64,000 bases of DNA, taken from Rhynchopus euleeides. Its lineage: Eukaryota > Euglenozoa > Diplonemea > Diplonemida > Diplonemidae. Every line of letters starts with the position of its first letter. Within the stretch, counting starts at the first letter, position 1. Under the pieces are notes generated by a model. It did not search any database and was not told the DNA's origin. It saw only the letters and a list, made by a program, of their open reading frames with translations. Below, in pieces: positions 1-11,880 of this stretch. The stretch spans positions 682,001 through 746,000 of the forward strand of contig OY723252.1 of the NCBI GenBank assembly GCA_963210315.1, in the 5' to 3' direction. The position numbers and the translations under genes are program-made.

Positions 1-1836
1 TTCGGGTCAGAAAAAAATTTTTTTTTTCGACCCAAAAAAATCGGATTTTTTCGGGGAGGGTCTCCGGTGGCCCCCCCTGGATTTCCTGATTTTTCCCGAT
101 TTTTCCTGATTTTCGGATTTTGCTCGAAATTTGCCCTTGTGTCAACCAGTGGCAAAATTTTCGGAAAATCGGGAAAAATCAGGAAAATCCGGAGAACCGG
201 ACACCCTCCTAGATTCTGGGGGGGTGAAACGGCGGAAAAATTTTTGGGGTGTTTTTGGGTGAAAAACCGGGCAACCTGGGCCCTTTGGGACCACATAGGC
301 CAGGAAAGGCCAAAATTTTCGATTTTTTTCGGAAATTTTTCGGTTTTTCAGAGTGTGGCAGTCCGCAGATACAGATTTTCGGGTCAGAAAAAAATTTTTT
401 TTTTCGACCCAAAAAAATCGGATTTTTTCGGGGAGGGTCTCCGGTGGCCCCCCCTGGATTTCCTGATTTTTCCCGATTTTTCCTGATTTTCGGATTTTGC
501 TCGAAATTTGCCCTTGTGTCAACCAGTGGCAAAATTTTCGGAAAATCGGGAAAAATCAGGAAAATCCGGAGAACCGGACACCCTCCTAGATTCTGGGGGG
601 GTGAAACGGCGGAAAAATTTTTGGGGTGTTTTTGGGTGAAAAACCGGGCAACCTGGGCCCTTTGGGACCACATAGGCCAGGAAAGGCCAAAATTTTCGAT
701 TTTTTTCGGAAATTTTTCGGTTTTTCAGAGTGTGGCAGTCCGCAGATACAGATTTTCGGGTCAGAAAAAAATTTTTTTTTTCGACCCAAAAAAATCGGAT
801 TTTTTCGGGGAGGGTCTCCGGTGGCCCCCCCTGGATTTCCTGATTTTTCCCGATTTTTCCTGATTTTCGGATTTTGCTCGAAATTTGCCCTTGTGTCAAC
901 CAGTGGCAAAATTTTCGGAAAATCGGGAAAAATCAGGAAAATCCGGAGAACCGGACACCCTCCTAGATTCTGGGGGGGTGAAACGGCGGAAAAATTTTTG
1001 GGGTGTTTTTGGGTGAAAAACCGGGCAACCTGGGCCCTTTGGGACCACATAGGCCAGGAAAGGCCAAAATTTTCGATTTTTTTCGGAAATTTTTCGGTTT
1101 TTCAGAGTGTGGCAGTCCGCAGATACAGATTTTCGGGTCAGAAAAAAATTTTTTTTTTCGACCCAAAAAAATCGGATTTTTTCGGGGAGGGTCTCCGGTG
1201 GCCCCCCCTGGATTTCCTGATTTTTCCCGATTTTTCCTGATTTTCGGATTTTGCTCGAAATTTGCCCTTGTGTCAACCAGTGGCAAAATTTTCGGAAAAT
1301 CGGGAAAAATCAGGAAAATCCGGAGAACCGGACACCCTCCTAGATTCTGGGGGGGTGAAACGGCGGAAAAATTTTTGGGGTGTTTTTGGGTGAAAAACCG
1401 GGCAACCTGGGCCCTTTGGGACCACATAGGCCAGGAAAGGCCAAAATTTTCGATTTTTTTCGGAAATTTTTCGGTTTTTCAGAGTGTGGCAGTCCGCAGA
1501 TACAGATTTTCGGGTCAGAAAAAAATTTTTTTTTTCGACCCAAAAAAATCGGATTTTTTCGGGGAGGGTCTCCGGTGGCCCCCCCTGGATTTCCTGATTT
1601 TTCCCGATTTTTCCTGATTTTCGGATTTTGCTCGAAATTTGCCCTTGTGTCAACCAGTGGCAAAATTTTCGGAAAATCGGGAAAAATCAGGAAAATCCGG
1701 AGAACCGGACACCCTCCTAGATTCTGGGGGGGTGAAACGGCGGAAAAATTTTTGGGGTGTTTTTGGGTGAAAAACCGGGCAACCTGGGCCCTTTGGGACC
1801 ACATAGGCCAGGAAAGGCCAAAATTTTCGATTTTTT
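1..1836. repeat. 377-bp satellite array, segment 1 (about 4.9 monomers)
   Basis: Monomers repeat head to tail with an exact 377-bp period and look identical to each other. The array continues off the left edge of the window. Each monomer is rich in A and T homopolymers separated by CGG/CCG words and has few stop codons, so long open frames run on both strands, but they show no protein-like composition. Each monomer holds two dyads: a GGGTC...GACCC element around an A7-8/T9-10 core, and arms of about 28 bases roughly 50 bases apart (77-105 and 163-192 in the first monomer). Confidence 0.97.
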
Positions 1837-2376
1837 GAACGATTTTTGAACGATTTTTGGCCGTGCTCGTAGCATTCCCCGTTGAGGGGGTCGCTATTTC
1901 GTGTTCTCCTGGCCGCACGGAGGCATTGCCTTACGTCGCCTCTTCCTCTTTTCCTTTGGTGGTGTGTTGGTCTGGCACAGAGGGCGGGACCGTGCTGATA
2001 TGCACAGTGACGACTCTCCCTTTTGTTTTGTGCCCGCCTCCACCGAGATTCGGCTGATGCCTCTCAGACTGGGGGCGGGCGGTCGCCGACCCTTTTCTGT
2101 ACGAGGTTTTCCACAGGCTGCACACCTGCCCCGCGGCTGTGTGGCAGTCTTCGCGGAGTGCAATGCGAAGGTCTGGCCTGACGTGGTGTGACTATTTAGA
2201 CTCCAGGTGTCTCCACCCTTCCTGGTCTGGGGAGCCTCGGTACCCAAGCAGTTTTCGGTCATGCCCTGGACCACGGCCGTGCTAGACTCCTGGTGCAGGC
2301 ACCCGTCATGGTCCGGGGACGGCCCCCCCAGGCAGTTTAACGTCTTACCCAGGACCTTGGCTCCCCGGCCGGGAAA
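1837..2376. repeat. 540-bp satellite-interrupting block, copy 1
   Basis: This GC-richer sequence is unrelated to the 377-bp monomer. It interrupts the monomer between its CGATTTTTT and TTCGGAAA words. It begins with a short repeat of GAACGATTTTT and ends in CCGGCCGGGAAA. The four copies give the same translated frames, so they are essentially identical. No transposase, RT or Pol III box was recognised. Its fixed position in the monomer indicates one insertion later copied as part of a larger unit. Confidence 0.93.
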
Positions 2377-5020
2377 TTTTTTCGGAAATTTTTCGGTTTT
2401 TCAGAGTGTGGCAGTCCGCAGATACAGATTTTCGGGTCAGAAAAAAAATTTTTTTTTCGACCCAAAAAAATCGGATTTTTTCGGGGAGGGTCTCCGGTGG
2501 CCCCCCCTGGATTTCCTGATTTTTCCCGATTTTTCCTGATTTTCGGATTTTGCTCGAAATTTGCCCTTGTGTCAACCAGTGGCAAAATTTTCGGAAAATC
2601 GGGAAAAATCAGGAAAATCCGGAGAACCGGACACCCTCCTAGATTCTGGGGGGGTGAAACGGCGGAAAAATTTTTGGGGTGTTTTTGGGTGAAAAACCGG
2701 GCAACCTGGGCCCTTTGGGACCACATAGGCCAGGAAAGGCCAAAATTTTCGATTTTTTTCGGAAATTTTTCGGTTTTTCAGAGTGTGGCAGTCCGCAGAT
2801 ACAGATTTTCGGGTCAGAAAAAAATTTTTTTTTTCGACCCAAAAAAATCGGATTTTTTCGGGGAGGGTCTCCGGTGGCCCCCCCTGGATTTCCTGATTTT
2901 TCCCGATTTTTCCTGATTTTCGGATTTTGCTCGAAATTTGCCCTTGTGTCAACCAGTGGCAAAATTTTCGGAAAATCGGGAAAAATCAGGAAAATCCGGA
3001 GAACCGGACACCCTCCTAGATTCTGGGGGGGTGAAACGGCGGAAAAATTTTTGGGGTGTTTTTGGGTGAAAAACCGGGCAACCTGGGCCCTTTGGGACCA
3101 CATAGGCCAGGAAAGGCCAAAATTTTCGATTTTTTTCGGAAATTTTTCGGTTTTTCAGAGTGTGGCAGTCCGCAGATACAGATTTTCGGGTCAGAAAAAA
3201 ATTTTTTTTTTCGACCCAAAAAAATCGGATTTTTTCGGGGAGGGTCTCCGGTGGCCCCCCCTGGATTTCCTGATTTTTCCCGATTTTTCCTGATTTTCGG
3301 ATTTTGCTCGAAATTTGCCCTTGTGTCAACCAGTGGCAAAATTTTCGGAAAATCGGGAAAAATCAGGAAAATCCGGAGAACCGGACACCCTCCTAGATTC
3401 TGGGGGGGTGAAACGGCGGAAAAATTTTTGGGGTGTTTTTGGGTGAAAAACCGGGCAACCTGGGCCCTTTGGGACCACATAGGCCAGGAAAGGCCAAAAT
3501 TTTCGATTTTTTTCGGAAATTTTTCGGTTTTTCAGAGTGTGGCAGTCCGCAGATACAGATTTTCGGGTCAGAAAAAAATTTTTTTTTTCGACCCAAAAAA
3601 ATCGGATTTTTTCGGGGAGGGTCTCCGGTGGCCCCCCCTGGATTTCCTGATTTTTCCCGATTTTTCCTGATTTTCGGATTTTGCTCGAAATTTGCCCTTG
3701 TGTCAACCAGTGGCAAAATTTTCGGAAAATCGGGAAAAATCAGGAAAATCCGGAGAACCGGACACCCTCCTAGATTCTGGGGGGGTGAAACGGCGGAAAA
3801 ATTTTTGGGGTGTTTTTGGGTGAAAAACCGGGCAACCTGGGCCCTTTGGGACCACATAGGCCAGGAAAGGCCAAAATTTTCGATTTTTTTCGGAAATTTT
3901 TCGGTTTTTCAGAGTGTGGCAGTCCGCAGATACAGATTTTCGGGTCAGAAAAAAATTTTTTTTTTCGACCCAAAAAAATCGGATTTTTTCGGGGAGGGTC
4001 TCCGGTGGCCCCCCCTGGATTTCCTGATTTTTCCCGATTTTTCCTGATTTTCGGATTTTGCTCGAAATTTGCCCTTGTGTCAACCAGTGGCAAAATTTTC
4101 GGAAAATCGGGAAAAATCAGGAAAATCCGGAGAACCGGACACCCTCCTAGATTCTGGGGGGGTGAAACGGCGGAAAAATTTTTGGGGTGTTTTTGGGTGA
4201 AAAACCGGGCAACCTGGGCCCTTTGGGACCACATAGGCCAGGAAAGGCCAAAATTTTCGATTTTTTTCGGAAATTTTTCGGTTTTTCAGAGTGTGGCAGT
4301 CCGCAGATACAGATTTTCGGGTCAGAAAAAAATTTTTTTTTTCGACCCAAAAAAATCGGATTTTTTCGGGGAGGGTCTCCGGTGGCCCCCCCTGGATTTC
4401 CTGATTTTTCCCGATTTTTCCTGATTTTCGGATTTTGCTCGAAATTTGCCCTTGTGTCAACCAGTGGCAAAATTTTCGGAAAATCGGGAAAAATCAGGAA
4501 AATCCGGAGAACCGGACACCCTCCTAGATTCTGGGGGGGTGAAACGGCGGAAAAATTTTTGGGGTGTTTTTGGGTGAAAAACCGGGCAACCTGGGCCCTT
4601 TGGGACCACATAGGCCAGGAAAGGCCAAAATTTTCGATTTTTTTCGGAAATTTTTCGGTTTTTCAGAGTGTGGCAGTCCGCAGATACAGATTTTCGGGTC
4701 AGAAAAAAATTTTTTTTTTCGACCCAAAAAAATCGGATTTTTTCGGGGAGGGTCTCCGGTGGCCCCCCCTGGATTTCCTGATTTTTCCCGATTTTTCCTG
4801 ATTTTCGGATTTTGCTCGAAATTTGCCCTTGTGTCAACCAGTGGCAAAATTTTCGGAAAATCGGGAAAAATCAGGAAAATCCGGAGAACCGGACACCCTC
4901 CTAGATTCTGGGGGGGTGAAACGGCGGAAAAATTTTTGGGGTGTTTTTGGGTGAAAAACCGGGCAACCTGGGCCCTTTGGGACCACATAGGCCAGGAAAG
5001 GCCAAAATTTTCGATTTTTT
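2377..5020. repeat. 377-bp satellite array, segment 2 (7 monomers)
   Basis: Seven monomers lie between interrupting blocks 1 and 2. The first monomer after the block carries an A8/T9 core instead of the A7/T10 core of the others. The same variant recurs after blocks 2 and 3, which shows that block and neighbouring monomers were amplified together. Confidence 0.96.
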
Positions 5021-5560
5021 GAACGATTTTTGAACGATTTTTGGCCGTGCTCGTAGCATTCCCCGTTGAGGGGGTCGCTATTTCGTGTTCTCCTGGCCGC
5101 ACGGAGGCATTGCCTTACGTCGCCTCTTCCTCTTTTCCTTTGGTGGTGTGTTGGTCTGGCACAGAGGGCGGGACCGTGCTGATATGCACAGTGACGACTC
5201 TCCCTTTTGTTTTGTGCCCGCCTCCACCGAGATTCGGCTGATGCCTCTCAGACTGGGGGCGGGCGGTCGCCGACCCTTTTCTGTACGAGGTTTTCCACAG
5301 GCTGCACACCTGCCCCGCGGCTGTGTGGCAGTCTTCGCGGAGTGCAATGCGAAGGTCTGGCCTGACGTGGTGTGACTATTTAGACTCCAGGTGTCTCCAC
5401 CCTTCCTGGTCTGGGGAGCCTCGGTACCCAAGCAGTTTTCGGTCATGCCCTGGACCACGGCCGTGCTAGACTCCTGGTGCAGGCACCCGTCATGGTCCGG
5501 GGACGGCCCCCCCAGGCAGTTTAACGTCTTACCCAGGACCTTGGCTCCCCGGCCGGGAAA
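5021..5560. repeat. 540-bp satellite-interrupting block, copy 2
   Basis: Same sequence and same insertion point as the block at 1837, 3184 bp further on. Confidence 0.93.
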
Positions 5561-7450
5561 TTTTTTCGGAAATTTTTCGGTTTTTCAGAGTGTGGCAGTC
5601 CGCAGATACAGATTTTCGGGTCAGAAAAAAAATTTTTTTTTCGACCCAAAAAAATCGGATTTTTTCGGGGAGGGTCTCCGGTGGCCCCCCCTGGATTTCC
5701 TGATTTTTCCCGATTTTTCCTGATTTTCGGATTTTGCTCGAAATTTGCCCTTGTGTCAACCAGTGGCAAAATTTTCGGAAAATCGGGAAAAATCAGGAAA
5801 ATCCGGAGAACCGGACACCCTCCTAGATTCTGGGGGGGTGAAACGGCGGAAAAATTTTTGGGGTGTTTTTGGGTGAAAAACCGGGCAACCTGGGCCCTTT
5901 GGGACCACATAGGCCAGGAAAGGCCAAAATTTTCGATTTTTTTCGGAAATTTTTCGGTTTTTCAGAGTGTGGCAGTCCGCAGATACAGATTTTCGGGTCA
6001 GAAAAAAATTTTTTTTTTCGACCCAAAAAAATCGGATTTTTTCGGGGAGGGTCTCCGGTGGCCCCCCCTGGATTTCCTGATTTTTCCCGATTTTTCCTGA
6101 TTTTCGGATTTTGCTCGAAATTTGCCCTTGTGTCAACCAGTGGCAAAATTTTCGGAAAATCGGGAAAAATCAGGAAAATCCGGAGAACCGGACACCCTCC
6201 TAGATTCTGGGGGGGTGAAACGGCGGAAAAATTTTTGGGGTGTTTTTGGGTGAAAAACCGGGCAACCTGGGCCCTTTGGGACCACATAGGCCAGGAAAGG
6301 CCAAAATTTTCGATTTTTTTCGGAAATTTTTCGGTTTTTCAGAGTGTGGCAGTCCGCAGATACAGATTTTCGGGTCAGAAAAAAATTTTTTTTTTCGACC
6401 CAAAAAAATCGGATTTTTTCGGGGAGGGTCTCCGGTGGCCCCCCCTGGATTTCCTGATTTTTCCCGATTTTTCCTGATTTTCGGATTTTGCTCGAAATTT
6501 GCCCTTGTGTCAACCAGTGGCAAAATTTTCGGAAAATCGGGAAAAATCAGGAAAATCCGGAGAACCGGACACCCTCCTAGATTCTGGGGGGGTGAAACGG
6601 CGGAAAAATTTTTGGGGTGTTTTTGGGTGAAAAACCGGGCAACCTGGGCCCTTTGGGACCACATAGGCCAGGAAAGGCCAAAATTTTCGATTTTTTTCGG
6701 AAATTTTTCGGTTTTTCAGAGTGTGGCAGTCCGCAGATACAGATTTTCGGGTCAGAAAAAAATTTTTTTTTTCGACCCAAAAAAATCGGATTTTTTCGGG
6801 GAGGGTCTCCGGTGGCCCCCCCTGGATTTCCTGATTTTTCCCGATTTTTCCTGATTTTCGGATTTTGCTCGAAATTTGCCCTTGTGTCAACCAGTGGCAA
6901 AATTTTCGGAAAATCGGGAAAAATCAGGAAAATCCGGAGAACCGGACACCCTCCTAGATTCTGGGGGGGTGAAACGGCGGAAAAATTTTTGGGGTGTTTT
7001 TGGGTGAAAAACCGGGCAACCTGGGCCCTTTGGGACCACATAGGCCAGGAAAGGCCAAAATTTTCGATTTTTTTCGGAAATTTTTCGGTTTTTCAGAGTG
7101 TGGCAGTCCGCAGATACAGATTTTCGGGTCAGAAAAAAATTTTTTTTTTCGACCCAAAAAAATCGGATTTTTTCGGGGAGGGTCTCCGGTGGCCCCCCCT
7201 GGATTTCCTGATTTTTCCCGATTTTTCCTGATTTTCGGATTTTGCTCGAAATTTGCCCTTGTGTCAACCAGTGGCAAAATTTTCGGAAAATCGGGAAAAA
7301 TCAGGAAAATCCGGAGAACCGGACACCCTCCTAGATTCTGGGGGGGTGAAACGGCGGAAAAATTTTTGGGGTGTTTTTGGGTGAAAAACCGGGCAACCTG
7401 GGCCCTTTGGGACCACATAGGCCAGGAAAGGCCAAAATTTTCGATTTTTT
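5561..7450. repeat. 377-bp satellite array, segment 3 (5 monomers)
   Basis: Five monomers of the 377-bp satellite. The first has the A8/T9 core variant diagnostic of a position directly after the interrupting block. Confidence 0.96.
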
Positions 7451-7990
7451 GAACGATTTTTGAACGATTTTTGGCCGTGCTCGTAGCATTCCCCGTTGAG
7501 GGGGTCGCTATTTCGTGTTCTCCTGGCCGCACGGAGGCATTGCCTTACGTCGCCTCTTCCTCTTTTCCTTTGGTGGTGTGTTGGTCTGGCACAGAGGGCG
7601 GGACCGTGCTGATATGCACAGTGACGACTCTCCCTTTTGTTTTGTGCCCGCCTCCACCGAGATTCGGCTGATGCCTCTCAGACTGGGGGCGGGCGGTCGC
7701 CGACCCTTTTCTGTACGAGGTTTTCCACAGGCTGCACACCTGCCCCGCGGCTGTGTGGCAGTCTTCGCGGAGTGCAATGCGAAGGTCTGGCCTGACGTGG
7801 TGTGACTATTTAGACTCCAGGTGTCTCCACCCTTCCTGGTCTGGGGAGCCTCGGTACCCAAGCAGTTTTCGGTCATGCCCTGGACCACGGCCGTGCTAGA
7901 CTCCTGGTGCAGGCACCCGTCATGGTCCGGGGACGGCCCCCCCAGGCAGTTTAACGTCTTACCCAGGACCTTGGCTCCCCGGCCGGGAAA
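7451..7990. repeat. 540-bp satellite-interrupting block, copy 3
   Basis: Identical in layout to copies 1 and 2. It starts 2430 bp after copy 2. Confidence 0.93.
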
Positions 7991-9126
7991 TTTTTTCGGA
8001 AATTTTTCGGTTTTTCAGAGTGTGGCAGTCCGCAGATACAGATTTTCGGGTCAGAAAAAAAATTTTTTTTTCGACCCAAAAAAATCGGATTTTTTCGGGG
8101 AGGGTCTCCGGTGGCCCCCCCTGGATTTCCTGATTTTTCCCGATTTTTCCTGATTTTCGGATTTTGCTCGAAATTTGCCCTTGTGTCAACCAGTGGCAAA
8201 ATTTTCGGAAAATCGGGAAAAATCAGGAAAATCCGGAGAACCGGACACCCTCCTAGATTCTGGGGGGGTGAAACGGCGGAAAAATTTTTGGGGTGTTTTT
8301 GGGTGAAAAACCGGGCAACCTGGGCCCTTTGGGACCACATAGGCCAGGAAAGGCCAAAATTTTCGATTTTTTTCGGAAATTTTTCGGTTTTTCAGAGTGT
8401 GGCAGTCCGCAGATACAGATTTTCGGGTCAGAAAAAAATTTTTTTTTTCGACCCAAAAAAATCGGATTTTTTCGGGGAGGGTCTCCGGTGGCCCCCCCTG
8501 GATTTCCTGATTTTTCCCGATTTTTCCTGATTTTCGGATTTTGCTCGAAATTTGCCCTTGTGTCAACCAGTGGCAAAATTTTCGGAAAATCGGGAAAAAT
8601 CAGGAAAATCCGGAGAACCGGACACCCTCCTAGATTCTGGGGGGGTGAAACGGCGGAAAAATTTTTGGGGTGTTTTTGGGTGAAAAACCGGGCAACCTGG
8701 GCCCTTTGGGACCACATAGGCCAGGAAAGGCCAAAATTTTCGATTTTTTTCGGAAATTTTTCGGTTTTTCAGAGTGTGGCAGTCCGCAGATACAGATTTT
8801 CGGGTCAGAAAAAAATTTTTTTTTTCGACCCAAAAAAATCGGATTTTTTCGGGGAGGGTCTCCGGTGGCCCCCCCTGGATTTCCTGATTTTTCCCGATTT
8901 TTCCTGATTTTCGGATTTTGCTCGAAATTTGCCCTTGTGTCAACCAGTGGCAAAATTTTCGGAAAATCGGGAAAAATCAGGAAAATCCGGAGAACCGGAC
9001 ACCCTCCTAGATTCTGGGGGGGTGAAACGGCGGAAAAATTTTTGGGGTGTTTTTGGGTGAAAAACCGGGCAACCTGGGCCCTTTGGGACCACATAGGCCA
9101 GGAAAGGCCAAAATTTTCGATTTTTT
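7991..9126. repeat. 377-bp satellite array, segment 4 (3 monomers)
   Basis: Three monomers between blocks 3 and 4, again starting with the A8/T9 variant. Confidence 0.96.
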
Positions 9127-9666
9127 GAACGATTTTTGAACGATTTTTGGCCGTGCTCGTAGCATTCCCCGTTGAGGGGGTCGCTATTTCGTGTTCTCCT
9201 GGCCGCACGGAGGCATTGCCTTACGTCGCCTCTTCCTCTTTTCCTTTGGTGGTGTGTTGGTCTGGCACAGAGGGCGGGACCGTGCTGATATGCACAGTGA
9301 CGACTCTCCCTTTTGTTTTGTGCCCGCCTCCACCGAGATTCGGCTGATGCCTCTCAGACTGGGGGCGGGCGGTCGCCGACCCTTTTCTGTACGAGGTTTT
9401 CCACAGGCTGCACACCTGCCCCGCGGCTGTGTGGCAGTCTTCGCGGAGTGCAATGCGAAGGTCTGGCCTGACGTGGTGTGACTATTTAGACTCCAGGTGT
9501 CTCCACCCTTCCTGGTCTGGGGAGCCTCGGTACCCAAGCAGTTTTCGGTCATGCCCTGGACCACGGCCGTGCTAGACTCCTGGTGCAGGCACCCGTCATG
9601 GTCCGGGGACGGCCCCCCCAGGCAGTTTAACGTCTTACCCAGGACCTTGGCTCCCCGGCCGGGAAA
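9127..9666. repeat. 540-bp satellite-interrupting block, copy 4
   Basis: Same block as at 1837, 5021 and 7451, 1676 bp after copy 3. The satellite monomer that follows is cut after 64 bp by the retrotransposon. Confidence 0.93.
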
Positions 9667-9730
9667 TTTTTTCGGAAATTTTTCGGTTTTTCAGAGTGTG
9701 GCAGTCCGCAGATACAGATTTTCGGGTCAG
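9667..9730. repeat. Satellite monomer fragment left of the retrotransposon
   Basis: It ends at GGGTCAG, the left arm of the monomer's GGGTC/GACCC dyad. The other half of this dyad resumes at 14551, so the retrotransposon split one satellite monomer. Confidence 0.93.
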
Positions 9731-9818
9731 AAATCGTACTCATTTCGCTTTATTATAGACACCCTGTCCAGCAACTGTGGGAGAACAGTTCCGGACTACT
9801 TTTTGTTGAGCGCACACT
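9731..9818 (-). repeat. Split direct repeat, alpha unit, outer copy
   Basis: 88 bp starting AAATCGTACTC and ending GCGCACACT on the plus strand. It is repeated without visible change at 9942-10029. It is the sense-strand 3' end of the element and joins satellite directly. Confidence 0.9.
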
Positions 9819-9941
9819 TGCTGTCTCAAGGCTGTGTTGAGGCCCTGTGAAGTGGCATGAGGTGCTAATCCAAAGCTTCAGTCGTACGATTTCCTTCGTT
9901 ACTTCGCGACTTCGCTACGCTTCGTCGCTCGTAACTAGTAA
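9806..9941 (-). repeat. Split direct repeat, beta unit, internal copy
   Basis: The same sequence recurs at 14416-14550, the sense-strand 5' end of the element. It includes a run of CTTCG-type words and ends GTAACTAGTA. Its junction with the inner alpha unit at about 9941 (GTAACTAGTA-AAAA-TCGTAC) is the sequence expected at a circle junction. Confidence 0.9.
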
Positions 9942-10029
9942 AAATCGTACTCATTTCGCTTTATTATAGACACCCTGTCCAGCAACTGTGGGAGAACAGT
10001 TCCGGACTACTTTTTGTTGAGCGCACACT
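9942..10029 (-). repeat. Split direct repeat, alpha unit, inner copy
   Basis: 88-bp copy of 9731-9818, offset by 211 bp. It adjoins the RT/RNase H 3' end. Confidence 0.9.
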
Positions 10030-10148
10030 GGGTTCCCTCAGGGACCGTGAATACGGCAACTTGACTGAACTGCAGGATGTCTTCCCCCAGGGGTATGAGC
10101 ACCTTCACGCTGATGGCACGAACATTTATGGAACAACACTGGTGCAAT

Positions 10149-11880
10149 TTATACGCGCGGGCAGAGAGCTGCATCCGCGACCCCTGAGGAGGAGACAAAC
10201 GCGGCGACGACGGGGGGCGGGGGGAGGGGGGGTGCCCCGAGTCGTGCCTGGGATGCTGAGACCGGGGCGCCCCTGGTGAAGGGGTCAGCGGCCTGCACAT
10301 GGGTGGGGACCCATTGGGGATCGAGCTGCAGGCGGCCCCAGTCTGCAATGGCAAAGATCCAGCGCAGAAGCTGGTTTGCGAAATGGTTGCGTGAGTGGCC
10401 CACCTTTACGCACGCGACGACACCCGAGTTGTCGATGTGGAGGGTGACTCGGTGTCCGGGGTGGAGACGCGCTGCGAGCAGCACCGCAGCAGCTGCCGCC
10501 AGCATCTCCTTGATGAAGATGTGCGGCTTCTCCACCGTCGCGAAAGGCGCACGCACGACCAAGTCGGGGGAGACCACGGCCCAGACGCGCTGTGAGGCAT
10601 CACACCACAGGGCGATTGCTGGGAGAGGCGGGGGCACGTCCACCCACGCGTTGATCTCCATGGCGGGGAGCTCCTCGACCACCTCGTGCACCACCGAGGG
10701 GGAGACCCGCACTTGGTCGTCCCATCCGAGGAGGGAGCTGCCCACCAGGCGGCTGATCCTGCGAATGCAGGAGAGCGTAGACCACATGTTGCATAGACGG
10801 TGCCCCGCGATGTGGCAGAAACGCAGTGCCCTCCCCGTGACAACACACAATTCCCGCGCTGACAGCGCGCCCGCCTTGAAACGCCCCAGTTCCGGGGAGA
10901 CGAGGAATGCATTGACCCAGGCCTGGGAGGGGCGGTATGCATGGAGGGTGAGGTTGAAGTCGATGCCCAGAACAGTGAACCTCCTGAGGGGGACCCCGGC
11001 CCCGTCCTCCACTTTGAACTCCGCTCCCACATGCGCAGCTCGCCGGCGCACGTCCGCATGGCGGGAGACGGCCTCGTCGGCGGTGTTGCCCAGCACAATG
11101 AGATTGTCAACCCACACGACACCCCTCTCCCAGGGAAGGATGACCGACGCTGCTCGATGCGCGATGGTGGGGGCCCAGCACCAGCCCATGCAGAGAGCTG
11201 TCAGCCAGTAGGTGCTGTAACGACCCCTCTCCGGTGCCAGCTTCATCCCGAAGAAAGGGCGCACGTCTGTCGCAAGCGGGATCTGGTAGAACCAGGATCG
11301 AAAATCCTCGAGGATGGCATGGTCTGCAGCCGCGATCCGAGTGGCGGCGACGATGATGTCCGGTAAACCCATGGGCGGCGGGGGACGCATGCATTCGTTG
11401 AGCTTTATTGCATTCGTCACCAGACGCGAACCTCCCGAGGATTTTGCCACCGTGAACTGCGGGAGACACATTTGGATGGAGTCAGATGGGGGCTCGATGA
11501 CCTCAGCTTGCCGGAGAGTCGGCACGTGCTTCAACATGTTCCTCGAGATGCTGTTCTTCGCGCCGTACGGGAGAGTGTCGGGGTGCACTGCGCACTGGGC
11601 CAGGAAACCTTCCTTTGACCGGATCACTTCGATGATGCCTAGTAGGATACCCCCGGTGTCCAGCTCCAGCAGCCTATCCAGGTTCACGCGGTTCTTGGTA
11701 ATGGGGGCAAGAGGCGCGTCAGAGCGTGTGGAGGGGGGTGATATGAAACCGCTCTGCGTAGGGAGGCCCACCCGCAGCGATGCATCGTAAGGGAAGATGA
11801 TGTCTGGGCGAAAATCTGTGCACTCCGGAGGTGATGGTTGGCTGTAGAAGGCAAAGGGGGAGAGACCCGGAACCCCACTC
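10149..11880 (-). CDS. Reverse transcriptase / RNase H polyprotein of the YR retrotransposon
   Basis: The open frame runs from 13190 to 10149, but the part upstream of about 11880 overlaps the recombinase and gag-like genes in other frames, so only the downstream part is annotated. The RT domain comes first, with FRSWFYQIPLA and the palm motif VWVDN (about 11150) where most RTs have (Y/F)xDD. RNase H follows, with an ALWCDAS strand, a KEMLAA helix and a LHIDNSGV strand giving the acidic residues, then a WVPTH-xx-AADPFTRG tail like that of DIRS-type RNase H. Its product would copy element RNA into DNA. No good initiator ATG stands near 11880. Expression by frameshift or reinitiation from the upstream recombinase frame is possible. 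Confidence 0.88.

Noticed and set aside
1-9126. Repeated open frames of 126-204 codons on both strands
   Set aside because: They are the same 377-bp satellite read in several frames, overlap antisense and have low-complexity Phe/Lys/Pro composition. The satellite simply has few stop codons.
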